This document shows, in pieces, positions 43,951 through 52,975 of a stretch of DNA of 64,000 bases (position 1 is its first letter; the number at the start of each line of letters is the position of its first letter). Made by a program: the position numbers and the translations under genes. The notes under the pieces are model-generated. The model searched no databases and was not told the origin of the DNA. It saw only the letters and a program-made list of their open reading frames with translations. The stretch comes from Bacillota bacterium. Its GTDB lineage: Bacteria; Bacillota; Clostridia; Christensenellales; Aristaeellaceae. The stretch lies in the NCBI GenBank assembly GCA_023398575.1, contig JAEWSC010000095.1, positions 1 to 64,000 of the forward strand, in the 5' to 3' direction.

Positions 43951-45672
43951 ATGAGCATACCCCGCAGTGAACATCCCCGCCCGCAGTTTTTCCGGCCTGA
44001 TTGGCAGAACCTAAATGGACAATGGCAGTTTGAAATCGATCATGGCCGCTCCGGCAAGGCCAGAGGCCTTGCAAAAAGCGAATCCCTTTCCGGTGAAATC
44101 ACCGTTCCCTTTTGCCCGGAAAGCAGCCTTTCCGGCGTGGAATTCAAAGACTTCATGGCGGCTGTATGGTACAAGCGTACCCTTCATATCCCTGCTGAAA
44201 AAGCTGGGCTTATCACCCTTTTGCACTTTGGTGCGGTAGATTACCATACAGAGGTGTTTGTCAACGGCGAACCCGCCGGTACCCATGACGGCGGCTATGT
44301 TTCTTTTACAATAGATATCACAAAATATGTGCATCAAGGCGATAATCTGATTACCGTATACGCAGAGGATGACAACCGCACTGGCATGCAGCCCAGAGGC
44401 AAGCAATCCAGCGAATATCACTCCCACGGCTGCGACTATACCCGCACCACCGGCATCTGGCAGACGGTTTGGGTGGAATGGGTGAACCCAACTTATATCC
44501 AAAGCGTAAAGCTGACACCGGATGCAAAAAACGGCAAAGTGCTTATCGAGGCAAAGCTGAGCGGCGACACCAAGGATGTGTCCTTCCTGGCGGATGCGTC
44601 CTTTGAAGGAAAGGCTTGCGGTGCTGCCCAAGCGAAGGCCTATGGTCAGACAGTGCGGACAGAGCTATCTGTCAGCGAGCTGCACCTTTGGAATGTGGGG
44701 GAGCCGAACTTATATGACTTGAACCTGCGTCTTGTCAAGGATGGCAGTGAGCTGGACATGCTTACCTCTTACTTTGGCCTTCGGGATGTGGCCTTTGACG
44801 GCATGAAGTTTACTATCAATGGCCGCCCGGTGTTTATGCGCCTGGTACTGGATCAAGGCTTTTATCCCGATGGTATCTACACCGCGCCCAGCGACGAAGC
44901 GCTGAAGAATGATATTTACTTGAGCATGAATATGGGCTTTAACGGCGCCAGGTTGCATGAAAAGGTTTTTGAGGCAAGATTCCTTTACCATGCTGACCAT
45001 ATTGGCTACCTGTGCTGGGGCGAGATGGGAAACTGGGGCCTGGATCACTCCAGAATTGCCACCTTGCCACCCTTTTTGAAGGAGTGGCTGCAGTCTGTAG
45101 AGCGCGATTATAGCGCGCCTAGCATCATTGGCTGGTGTCCCTTTAACGAAACCTGGGATCAGCATGGCTGCCAGCAGGACGATGAAATACTGCGCTGCAT
45201 CTACCGCGTAACCAAAGCGCTTGACCCCACAAGGCCGGTGATCGACACCAGCGGAAACTTCCATGTGGAGACGGACATACATGACGTTCATGATTATGAG
45301 CAAACGCCCGAGGTGTTCCGCTCTTTATACGGCCCCGGCACTGCACCCATTCATGATCACTTTCCAAAGAGGCAGCAGTACAAGGGACAGCCGGTGTTTG
45401 TCAGCGAATATGGCGGCGTTTGGTGGAGTGATACCCAGAAGGAAGGCTGGGGTTACGGCCAGAGGCCCCAATCCAGGGAAGAGTTTTTGGACAGACTCAA
45501 GGGCCTTACCGATGCGCTACTGGATAATCCCGACCACTGTGGCTTGTGCTACACCCAATTGACCGACGTGGAGCAGGAGCAGAACGGCTTGTATACCTAC
45601 CAGAGGCAGCCAAAGTTTGATCCCAAGGTAATCCACGCCATCTTTTCCCGCAAGGCGGCGATGGAGGAATAA
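43951..45672 (+). CDS. Glycoside hydrolase family 2 enzyme
   Basis: A 573-residue cytosolic retaining hydrolase. It has an N-terminal sugar-binding jelly roll (WQNLNGQWQFEID to about 180), an Ig-like domain (about 185-275) and a TIM barrel (about 285-573). The acid/base Glu lies in GWCPFNETWDQHG and the nucleophile Glu in FVSEYGGVWW. The family includes beta-galactosidase, beta-glucuronidase and beta-mannosidase; specificity cannot be read here. It lacks the last domains of LacZ. AAAGGAGAAAAG precedes the ATG. With GH127 it probably trims an arabinose-containing oligosaccharide. Confidence 0.87.
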   Translation: MSIPRSEHPRPQFFRPDWQNLNGQWQFEIDHGRSGKARGLAKSESLSGEITVPFCPESSLSGVEFKDFMAAVWYKRTLHIPAEKAGLITLLHFGAVDYHTEVFVNGEPAGTHDGGYVSFTIDITKYVHQGDNLITVYAEDDNRTGMQPRGKQSSEYHSHGCDYTRTTGIWQTVWVEWVNPTYIQSVKLTPDAKNGKVLIEAKLSGDTKDVSFLADASFEGKACGAAQAKAYGQTVRTELSVSELHLWNVGEPNLYDLNLRLVKDGSELDMLTSYFGLRDVAFDGMKFTINGRPVFMRLVLDQGFYPDGIYTAPSDEALKNDIYLSMNMGFNGARLHEKVFEARFLYHADHIGYLCWGEMGNWGLDHSRIATLPPFLKEWLQSVERDYSAPSIIGWCPFNETWDQHGCQQDDEILRCIYRVTKALDPTRPVIDTSGNFHVETDIHDVHDYEQTPEVFRSLYGPGTAPIHDHFPKRQQYKGQPVFVSEYGGVWWSDTQKEGWGYGQRPQSREEFLDRLKGLTDALLDNPDHCGLCYTQLTDVEQEQNGLYTYQRQPKFDPKVIHAIFSRKAAMEE

Positions 45673-45676
45673 CAAT

Positions 45677-45719
45677 AACCGCCGGATGCATGCACGTTGT
45701 TGCAGTCCGGCGGTTTTCT
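45677..45719 (+). terminator. Terminator after the GH2 gene
   Basis: AACCGCCGGA (45677-45686) pairs exactly with TCCGGCGGTT (45706-45715) and runs into TTTT. Confidence 0.88.
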
Positions 45720-45759
45720 GTTATACTGAAGGAAAATGGTGCAATACAACGGAGGCTGT

Positions 45760-46296
45760 ATGACTTACTACCAGGATGCATCTCTTCTGATTAGGAGTCT
45801 GGAGGAAAGTGACTTTTCAGTGATGGAGGAAGCTTTCAAAAACCAGGGCTGGCATAAGCCTGCCGCCCAGTATGCGGCGTACTATCAGGATCAGCGGGAA
45901 GGAATGCGGCTAGTGTTTGTGGCTGTTGTGAACGGTGTATTTGCAGGCTATGTGACCCTGCTGCCAAATACACATACAGGGCCGTATGCTGATAAGGGCA
46001 TACCGGAAATCAGCGATTTCAATGTGCTCATAGCCTATTAGCGGCAAGGCATCGGCAGCCGGTTGATGGATGCTGCCGAAATAGCTGCGGCAACTTATAG
46101 TGATATTGTTTCCATTGGCGTGGGTATGCATGCTGGATACGGAAGTGCACAGCGAATGTATGTCAAGCGTGGGTATATACCCGATGGATCAGGTATCTGG
46201 TATCAGGATGCACCCCTTGCGCCACATACCGCCTGTATCAACGATGATGATTTGGTGCTGTATTTTAGCAAGCAGCTTTCGCATTCAAAAGAATAA
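45760..46296 (+). pseudogene. GNAT acetyltransferase interrupted by one TAG codon
   Basis: ATG at 45760 behind ACGGAGGC. The frame reads through a GNAT fold (LLIRSLEESDFSVMEEAF, then FAGYVTLLP and ISDFNVLIAY), meets TAG at 46039-46041, and continues in the same frame with RQGIGSRLMDAAE, exactly the acetyl-CoA-binding motif A, then GYGSAQRMYVKRGYIPDG to a TAA at 46294. One base change (for example CAG or CGG to TAG) accounts for it. TAG is a normal stop in neighbouring genes, so I call it a recent nonsense pseudogene. A sequencing error is also possible. Confidence 0.8.
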
Positions 46297-46330
46297 TAGC
46301 AGGTGTCTACTCTCATACATGAATTAGGCC

Positions 46331-46376
46331 GCCTGCCTGCCGCAGCAAATTTGCTGCGGCAGGCAGGCTTTGTTTT
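46331..46376. terminator. Perfect 38-base palindrome acting as terminator
   Basis: GCCTGCCTGCCGCAGCAAA (46331-46349) is followed at once by its exact complement (46350-46368), then TTTGTTTT. This very stable structure isolates the downstream cluster from the acetyltransferase pseudogene. Confidence 0.85.
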
Positions 46377-46445
46377 ACTGTGAAATTGCACAGGCAGCAT
46401 ACTTTTTTCGTTGGTGAACAATTCGTGAACACTATAGTAAAGACA

Positions 46446-46501
46446 TTGACGCCTTTTGACTATCGTAGTAGTATTGTTGCGAAAAGACTATTGCAATAGT
46501 C
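46446..46501 (+). promoter_or_regulatory. Promoter with two dyads, candidate BlaI-type operators
   Basis: TTGACG (46446-46451), a 17-base spacer and TAGTAT (46469-46474). The spacer contains the dyad ACTA-TCG-TAGT (46459-46469). Downstream of the expected start is the perfect 16-base palindrome GACTATTGCAATAGTC (46486-46501). The arrangement fits repression by a dimeric winged-helix protein such as the BlaI homologue at 48891. Confidence 0.65.
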
Positions 46502-46518
46502 ACTTGAAGGAGGTACCT

Positions 46519-48813
46519 ATGAAACGGATTTGTGTAAGCCTAATCACGCTGATTCTTTGTGCTGCCATGGCGGTTTCAGCACAGGCATCACCAGGGGATG
46601 CAGTGTTAGTCCCGCCCGATGGGCAGGGCAGCTTTTACACCATGGCTGCCATGGAAGGAACACTGTACCTACTGGCAGAAAGCGGTCTGTATGCTTGGAA
46701 GGCAGGTGATGAAAAACCGGAGTTGATAGGCATTCTGCCAGAGCAACAGGGGCAGGAAACCAATGCCATGATGGCCATTGGTGGTGCAGGCGGTACGGTC
46801 ATGCGTATGGGTGGCTACTTCATTGATCATCTGCTGACTGATGGCGGAAAGCTATACGGACTGGATAGTGATGATGGTTCCCTATATCTGTTGGATGCGA
46901 CGGATGGCAAGGTGACTACCACCAAGACCCAAACCCTCAAATGGGATGGTATTTCGCAAAACCAGGGCGGTGTAATCATACCGGGCATGATCTCAAGCCC
47001 CGTCATTGCGGATGGTTACCTGTATCTGATTAAATCCAGTATGGATTCCTCTGCAAATGAACTGATCCGCTTTAATCTCACCGATGGAGGCTACATCAAA
47101 TACGACGCACAGTTGGTTGCCGCTTTTGTACCGTATAAGGATGGCAAAGCGTTAATTTTGCAATATGCCTCACAGCAGGAAGCTCAATCCCGTACAGGAA
47201 AAATATGGATGAACACCATCGACTTGGAATCTGGGATGGTTACAAAGGGAATAGAAACACCGGTGTCCACGGCCGAAGGTCTTGCTTATGACAAGGTGAC
47301 AGACACGGCAGCCTTTTTCAGCGGTGGAGAAATTTATGCTGTGGATCACATGGCCTCCTGCCGGCTGGCAGGATATGCGCCGGTTGGTTACCAGGGATTT
47401 ATGATGGGTACTGCTCAGATGCTGCCGGAGGGCCTGTATGCTTTTTGCGGTGAGCATGTCTCCATCCGCAGTATTGCAAAGGGAAATGATGTGGCAAGGG
47501 CGCTGCGTATACAAAACGCAATGGAATCAAGCTACCGCGAATTTGCCGTAAAGCGGCCGGACATCCCCGTGGTGCTCAAGGATACACCCATAGACACCGC
47601 CGAAATGCTGATGCAGGATATGATGGGCGGCGGCAGCGATTTATACAGCTTGCGCATCGATTCTTTGGATTTCCCAGCGCTTATGCAAAAAGGGTATACC
47701 GCTTCACTATCGGGCAGCGATGTATTGCAGGATCAGGTGACGAAAATGTATCCTTTCCTGCAAAAGGAATTAATGCAGGATGGTGACCTGCGAGCATTTC
47801 CGGTCAGCCTGACCGGAAATATGCTGGGCTATAGCAAAAAGGCTATGGAAGAGCTGGGCATGACGGAAGAGGATCTGCCCAAAACCTTTGCCGAGTTAAT
47901 GGAATTCATCACCAATTGGGACGCTGATTATGGCGTTGACCATCCCGCTTTGAAGCTGTTCGAGGGTGAAATGTACGGTAACCCGAAGGATACGTTTTTC
48001 GGCTGGATCATGGACCAGTACAGCGCTTATTATAAAAAGCTGGGGATGGACATGACGTTTGACACTGAGCTTATGAAAATGCTGCTTGCTGCCTTGGAAT
48101 CCGCAGACTTTTCCGCATTGGAGGTCAAGGACGTGCAGCAGGCGATGGAAGGCGCAGTGACCGTTACCTATGCATCTGCCGGTGCAGGTTCGCAACCGCC
48201 GACAGCGCTTTTCAATATGTATTATAATGCTGTAGTCAATGAGTTTGGGTTCATGCCAGGGGATTTTTCACCGCTGCCCATCGCTTTGGATGACGGGCTT
48301 GATCCAGTGATCCCCGCATCCCTGACTGTTTATATTGTCAATCCGTATTCCGCAAATCATGACTTGGCCATGGCGTATCTTGAGCACTTTACTTCGCAGC
48401 GCTCTGCGGTCAGCAAGGCAGCTATGTCGCCTGAATATAACGAGCCGGTGATCAGCGGACAGTATGAGATTGCGAAGGCTGACCGGGAAAAAGAGATAGC
48501 CGATATTAAAGCACAGATGGAAACTGCGCCGGAGGATAAAAAGAAGGAGCTGGAGGAGTCGCTGAAAAGGGCAGAAGAGGTTCTCGGTTTTCTCGAAAAC
48601 ATCAAGTGGCAGCTAAGCGCGGAGCAGATTGCAGCATATAGGCAGCGGGTCGGCTACTTGTCCGTAAATACAATCAATCCGCTGGCGCTGCTCGCACAGG
48701 ATCAGAGCATGGCAGCTTTGATAGGCCGCTACAGCAACGGGCAGATTGGCCTTACCCAACTGATCAAGGAGCTGGAGCAGAAACTGCAAATGCTATACAG
48801 AGAAGGCAAATAG
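46519..48813 (+). CDS. Secreted propeller-like / solute-binding fusion protein 1
   Basis: A 764-residue exported protein; the ATG at 46519 has AAGGAGG upstream and a signal peptide ending near SAQA. Residues 30-335 contain repeated blades of the GTLYLLAESGLYAWKAG and GKLYGLDSDDGSLYLLDATD kind, like a beta-propeller. Residues 345-690 look like a sugar-type ABC solute-binding protein (AFPVSLTGNMLGYSKKAMEE, YLEHFTSQRSA). A coiled-coil insertion (about 675-715) and helical end follow. There is no lipobox, unusual for a Gram-positive binding protein. It is paralogous to the 50595 gene and has its own promoter ahead of blaI-like and blaR-like genes. The ligand is unknown. Confidence 0.7.
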   Translation: MKRICVSLITLILCAAMAVSAQASPGDAVLVPPDGQGSFYTMAAMEGTLYLLAESGLYAWKAGDEKPELIGILPEQQGQETNAMMAIGGAGGTVMRMGGYFIDHLLTDGGKLYGLDSDDGSLYLLDATDGKVTTTKTQTLKWDGISQNQGGVIIPGMISSPVIADGYLYLIKSSMDSSANELIRFNLTDGGYIKYDAQLVAAFVPYKDGKALILQYASQQEAQSRTGKIWMNTIDLESGMVTKGIETPVSTAEGLAYDKVTDTAAFFSGGEIYAVDHMASCRLAGYAPVGYQGFMMGTAQMLPEGLYAFCGEHVSIRSIAKGNDVARALRIQNAMESSYREFAVKRPDIPVVLKDTPIDTAEMLMQDMMGGGSDLYSLRIDSLDFPALMQKGYTASLSGSDVLQDQVTKMYPFLQKELMQDGDLRAFPVSLTGNMLGYSKKAMEELGMTEEDLPKTFAELMEFITNWDADYGVDHPALKLFEGEMYGNPKDTFFGWIMDQYSAYYKKLGMDMTFDTELMKMLLAALESADFSALEVKDVQQAMEGAVTVTYASAGAGSQPPTALFNMYYNAVVNEFGFMPGDFSPLPIALDDGLDPVIPASLTVYIVNPYSANHDLAMAYLEHFTSQRSAVSKAAMSPEYNEPVISGQYEIAKADREKEIADIKAQMETAPEDKKKELEESLKRAEEVLGFLENIKWQLSAEQIAAYRQRVGYLSVNTINPLALLAQDQSMAALIGRYSNGQIGLTQLIKELEQKLQMLYREGK

Positions 48814-48819
48814 CACGAT

Positions 48820-48848
48820 TTGACACGTGGTGACGATTGTGATAGTAT
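48820..48848 (+). promoter_or_regulatory. Promoter of the BlaI-like gene
   Basis: TTGACA (48820-48825), a 17-base spacer and TAGTAT (48843-48848), the same -10 box and spacing as the promoter at 46446. A dyad, CGATTGT (48834-48840) and ACAATCG (48862-48868), flanks the -10 region and could be an operator. Confidence 0.65.
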
Positions 48849-48890
48849 CCCCTTGTCCTAAACAATCGCAAAGAAGGCGGCGTGTTATAT

Positions 48891-49253
48891 ATGGAAATCA
48901 AGCTCTTTGAATCGGAATTGAAGGTAATGGAGGTATTGTGGCAGACAGGGGACCAGCCGGCGGGACAAATCGCCAAGGTGTTGGCGGAGGAAACGGGCTG
49001 GAACCGCAATACCACCTATACCGTGATCAAGAAATGCATTGATAAAGGCGCCATTCGCCGCAGCGAACCAAACTTTCTATGTCATGCCCTCATCGGTCGC
49101 AAAGAGGTACAGCGCTGGGAGGCGGAGGACCTGAAAAACAGAATGTTTGATGGCTCCGCCACCCAGATGTTTGCAGCTATGGTAGGCGGCAGGAAGCTGG
49201 ATAAAGGGGAAATTGAACGGCTGAAACGGCTGATTGAGGAGTTGGATAAATGA
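48891..49253 (+). CDS. BlaI/MecI/CopY-family repressor
   Basis: A 120-residue winged-helix repressor. LFESELKVMEVLWQTGDQPAG and WNRNTTYTVIKKCIDKGAI are the diagnostic DNA-binding segments; a C-terminal dimerisation helix follows (about 85-120). In BlaI and MecI the partner protease triggers cleavage in this region. The ATG at 48891 has AAGGCGG upstream; a GTG at 48882 is possible. It overlaps the M56 protease gene by four bases. Since no beta-lactamase or PBP2a lies nearby, it probably controls the surrounding transport genes. Confidence 0.9.
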   Translation: MEIKLFESELKVMEVLWQTGDQPAGQIAKVLAEETGWNRNTTYTVIKKCIDKGAIRRSEPNFLCHALIGRKEVQRWEAEDLKNRMFDGSATQMFAAMVGGRKLDKGEIERLKRLIEELDK

Positions 49254-50464
49254 GCGTGAGCCTTTTGGAAATGAGCCTTATGGGCGGCGCAATGATCGCA
49301 TTGGTTCATTTGATCCAATTGCTTTTCAAAAGCAGGCTGCCGCACTGGGTTACTGCAATCATGTGGGGGACGGTACTCGTACGCTTAATACTGCCCTTTT
49401 CCATTCCTTCGCCTGTGAGCCTGCTTGGGTTGATCAAAGGAACGCCCCAGACGGTTATGGAAACCGAATGGCATAGCACAGTGCAGGCATCCATATTCAA
49501 AGCCGAGTATTTCTTGCTGATGGGAACGACAGTGTGTGCATTACTGTTCCTTGCTGCAATTCTACGACAAAAGCGTGTACTGGATATGGCACTGCCTGTG
49601 AAGATGACGCCGGAGATGAATAGCATGCTGGCCATACAAAGGCTTTCGCAGTCAGTGCGCATCTACACCTCCGACCGTGTATCCACACCTGTCGCCTATG
49701 GGGTGTTCAGGCCCAAAATTGTGCTGCCTGCCGGCATGATATTTGATGGCGAGGCGATGAAATATGTTATCACCCATGAATGTGTGCACATCAAAAGGCG
49801 GGATGTACTCAAAAAACTCATCCTCATGCTAGTGGTCTGCCTGCACTGGTTTAATCCACTGGTATGGCTGATGGCCGCCACCATACGGCGGGACATTGAG
49901 CTTACTTGTGACCAAAGGGTGCTTATGCTTTGCGGGATTCAGGCGCGGGCTTCTTATGCCAATGTGCTGCTGTCGCTGGAGACTAGCAAGCGTTTTAGCG
50001 GCCTGTTAGTCAATCATTTCAGCCGAAGTCCTCTGGAAACGCGTATCCGTTCCATCATGACGGTCAAAAAGCCAGCATTCTCTACTATTCTGATGGCGGT
50101 GCTTGCTTATGGCCTATGTTCAGTGGCTCTTGCCGCGTCACCCATGGCACAAGATTTCATCATAAGCAGAGCTGTGTGGGCGCCAGCTTCAGGACCGGCT
50201 ATTTTCAGCCAGCCTGTTCAAAATGTGGTGTATGTGTGGCAGGGGGATGTGCTTACCCTTGCACAACCCGCCTCGTTTGCGTTATACACGACAGGCGTAA
50301 CGACGCAGGATATTACAAGCATACGTGTGGCATCGCCTGTGAGTGCCACAGTGTATAGCAAAAGCTCCACGAATATGGCTATGGCACAAAGCGCATCGTA
50401 TTCCATGTATGCAGTGCCAACCATGCCGATTTTCGGAACTACTTCCATCAAAATTGAGCCGTAG
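49250..50464 (+). CDS. BlaR1/MecR1-type M56 membrane metalloprotease, no penicillin-binding domain
   Basis: A 404-residue sensor protease. Three membrane helices lie in the first 110 residues. The zinc site THECVHIKRRD (His176, Glu177, His180) and the following WFNPLVWLMAATIRRDIELTCD with the third ligand region are typical M56. A fourth helix (about 282-302, ending AASPMAQ) leads to an outside tail of about 100 residues, mostly beta and Ser/Thr/Val-rich. The tail has no SxxK, SxN or KTG motif, so it is not a beta-lactam sensor of the BlaR1 kind. It probably senses another envelope signal and inactivates the BlaI-like repressor. Confidence 0.88.
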   Translation: MSVSLLEMSLMGGAMIALVHLIQLLFKSRLPHWVTAIMWGTVLVRLILPFSIPSPVSLLGLIKGTPQTVMETEWHSTVQASIFKAEYFLLMGTTVCALLFLAAILRQKRVLDMALPVKMTPEMNSMLAIQRLSQSVRIYTSDRVSTPVAYGVFRPKIVLPAGMIFDGEAMKYVITHECVHIKRRDVLKKLILMLVVCLHWFNPLVWLMAATIRRDIELTCDQRVLMLCGIQARASYANVLLSLETSKRFSGLLVNHFSRSPLETRIRSIMTVKKPAFSTILMAVLAYGLCSVALAASPMAQDFIISRAVWAPASGPAIFSQPVQNVVYVWQGDVLTLAQPASFALYTTGVTTQDITSIRVASPVSATVYSKSSTNMAMAQSASYSMYAVPTMPIFGTTSIKIEP

Positions 50465-50594
50465 AGAATTTTTTGAGAAAAAATGTTTATTTCGGGAACA
50501 ATTACTGCGCCACCAGCGTCTGTTTCTATGGCAGCTGTTTCCAAACCAACTCGGTCGATCGGAAAATGCCTGTGAAAACGGAGGATTATATCAA

Positions 50595-52907
50595 ATGAAA
50601 AAGGTGGCCTCACTTTTCCTACTAGCTTGCATGTTACTGACGCTTATTCCGGCAGCCATGGCCGCGCCGGGGGATGCCGCTTTGTTCACGGAGGACCAGC
50701 GCAAGGAACTGGGTATTGAATTGTATACATCACCCAGCTTTGCTGCAATGGGTGATACGGTGTATACCCTATGGGGAAAAGAAATCTACGCCTGGCAGGT
50801 AGGTCAGGAAAAGCCTACAAAGATGGCTGGCAATCTAGAAAACAGCTATTATGCTTCTTATGATGAGGCAAAGTCACAAATTGGCGACAAAGCGGATACG
50901 CTGATTGCCAGTTTGGTCAGCACCCAGGACACCTTGTATGGCTTGAATCGCCTGACGGGTAAGTTGTTTCCCTTGACCTTTGCTAACGATCAGGTGGTAT
51001 TCGGTACGCCCATCCAACTGGATTGGACCGGCCTTGAGCAAACCGTCGATAGCTATACCAGTATACGGGATGCCTATCGCCTTAGCATTTCAGATGGCAA
51101 ACTGTATGCCATGTTCCGCAATAACGAGGATTACTATAAGCCTGAGGCTGCGTGCTTTGACCTTGCGACAGGCGCAAAGCGGGTGCTGGATATCCCCTTA
51201 GTGCAGGATTTCACGCCCTATAAAGATGGCAAGATGCTGGTTAGAATCTATGACATGGAAAATGCCTACCAGGGTGGGTCAGAACCTGAAAAGCCGGAAT
51301 TAGCCATCTATGATCCGGCAGATGGTTCTACTGCTGCTCAAGGGTTGTTTGGGGATGTCAATGTCTTCGGCCTTGCATACCAGGCAGAAACGGATACGCT
51401 TTTTTATACCACCAACAGCAAGCTGATGGCGATGAAAGGCCTTGGTCCGGCGGAGCAAGTGGCGTACATGCCAGTTGATTATGCTGACGATTGCCCCGCC
51501 GTTATGCTGCCTGGAAACCTGTACGCTATCAACACATGGAACGGCTTGTTTGTGCGCAATACCGATCCGCAGTATATGCCGACCAGTTCCCTGTCCATCT
51601 ATGGCGGGTATCTGGACGCCGCTGCCATGTCTTTTTCTTTACAATATCCACAAACACCCGTCACCTTTAACCAGAACATATACTTTGATAGCTCAGAAGC
51701 GCTTGCACAGGCCATGACCTCCGGCGATAACTCCTTTGATATCTATAATTTTGACATCAGCTATCAGGATTTTGAGTCACTGGTCAATAAAGGCTATTGC
51801 GCCGATCTGTCAGCGTCACCGATGCTTACGGGTGAGCTTGCAAAAATCTATCCTTTCCTGCAATCAGCTGTCCAGAGGGATGGAAAATTCTATGCTATTC
51901 CTGTCAGCATGTATGGCTATGGCCTGAGCATATCGCCCAAAGCTTGGGAGGCGACAGGCTTGATGGATAAGATGCCTACCTCCTTTATGGGGCTGATCGA
52001 CTTTTTCACCTGGTGGGTGGAGGAAGGCCAAGAGCAGCATCCTGATGTACAATTGATGCAGGGCGTCATGGATTATGGCGAGACGCTGTTCCAGATGGCG
52101 CTGAACCAGTATGTGTACTATTGCCAGGCACAGGGGCAAGAGCTATCCTTTAATACACCCTTGTTCCGCAATATGATGCAGGCACTGGAAGATTTGGATA
52201 TCGAGAAGCTGAACGAAACGATTTCAGATGACTCGATGGAAGCCCTTTCGATGATGAAAATGCGTGGCGGTTATATCGAAGAAAGCGACGTGCTGTTCAT
52301 GGAATACGGCGATTGGCTCAGTGTCTATGGCAACGGCCGGAGCCTTTCCTATTCCGCTCCGCTGATCCTCTCTCTGGAAGAAGGTGGCCCCAAGCATATT
52401 CCGGTCTACCTGCAGGCCCTTTTCATCAACCCTAACACGAAGAACATGGAAATGGCGCTCAAGTATTTGGAAAACGCGCTGGAACGTATGGAACCTGCCC
52501 AGCACATCATGATGTTCCCGGATGACAATGAACCCATTCCCACCGAAAACTTCGAGCAGATGGTTGAGCAGTGGCAGGAAGAACTGGATAAGCAAAAGAA
52601 AAGACTGGAGACTGCCAAGCCGGAGGACAAGAAGGACATTGAATCCACCATCGAAATGTACGAGGACATGATTGCGAAAAAGGATGACTACTACTGGAGC
52701 GTTTCGAAGGAGGCTATTGCAAAATACCGTGAGATCACGCCCCTGTGCTATGCCGCTACCCCTAATTTGCTGAACTACAGAACGAAGGATGGCAGTTCAG
52801 AGATCGGTACGTTGATTGAACGGTACCGCCAGAAGCAGATGTCCTTGGACCAGTTTGTAACAGAAGTGGATAAAAAGATCCGCATGATACTCTTGGAAAG
52901 CAAATAA
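50595..52907 (+). CDS. Secreted propeller-like / solute-binding fusion protein 2
   Basis: A 770-residue exported paralogue of the 46519 product. The ATG at 50595 follows ACGGAGG and a signal peptide ends near AAMAAPGDA. The first half repeats propeller-like units (GDTVYTLWGKEIYAWQVGQ is the counterpart of the first blade of protein 1). The second half resembles an ABC sugar-binding protein (AIPVSMYGYGLSISPKAWEA, LFINPNTKNMEMALKYLENA). A coiled-coil insertion like that of protein 1 lies near residues 645-700. Again there is no lipobox. It lies directly before two sugar-type permease genes, so it is the likely binding component. Confidence 0.7.
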   Translation: MKKVASLFLLACMLLTLIPAAMAAPGDAALFTEDQRKELGIELYTSPSFAAMGDTVYTLWGKEIYAWQVGQEKPTKMAGNLENSYYASYDEAKSQIGDKADTLIASLVSTQDTLYGLNRLTGKLFPLTFANDQVVFGTPIQLDWTGLEQTVDSYTSIRDAYRLSISDGKLYAMFRNNEDYYKPEAACFDLATGAKRVLDIPLVQDFTPYKDGKMLVRIYDMENAYQGGSEPEKPELAIYDPADGSTAAQGLFGDVNVFGLAYQAETDTLFYTTNSKLMAMKGLGPAEQVAYMPVDYADDCPAVMLPGNLYAINTWNGLFVRNTDPQYMPTSSLSIYGGYLDAAAMSFSLQYPQTPVTFNQNIYFDSSEALAQAMTSGDNSFDIYNFDISYQDFESLVNKGYCADLSASPMLTGELAKIYPFLQSAVQRDGKFYAIPVSMYGYGLSISPKAWEATGLMDKMPTSFMGLIDFFTWWVEEGQEQHPDVQLMQGVMDYGETLFQMALNQYVYYCQAQGQELSFNTPLFRNMMQALEDLDIEKLNETISDDSMEALSMMKMRGGYIEESDVLFMEYGDWLSVYGNGRSLSYSAPLILSLEEGGPKHIPVYLQALFINPNTKNMEMALKYLENALERMEPAQHIMMFPDDNEPIPTENFEQMVEQWQEELDKQKKRLETAKPEDKKDIESTIEMYEDMIAKKDDYYWSVSKEAIAKYREITPLCYAATPNLLNYRTKDGSSEIGTLIERYRQKQMSLDQFVTEVDKKIRMILLESK

Positions 52908-52922
52908 GGTTGGCGTGGTGCT

Positions 52923-52947
52923 GCGCCTTGGGCGAGCCCCAAGGCGC
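52923..52947 (+). other. Intercistronic stem-loop between binding protein and permeases
   Basis: GCGCCTTGGG (52923-52932) pairs exactly with CCCAAGGCGC (52938-52947) around five bases, just before the permease ribosome site, without a T-tract. Such stems after binding-protein genes usually raise its mRNA level over that of the permeases. Confidence 0.6.
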
Positions 52948-52975
52948 GCGCTTCTTAGGGAAGGGGGAACAAGAA

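Noticed and set aside
49250..50464. Beta-lactam resistance locus (BlaR1/BlaI)
   Set aside because: The M56 protein has no penicillin-binding domain and no beta-lactamase or PBP gene is in the cluster.
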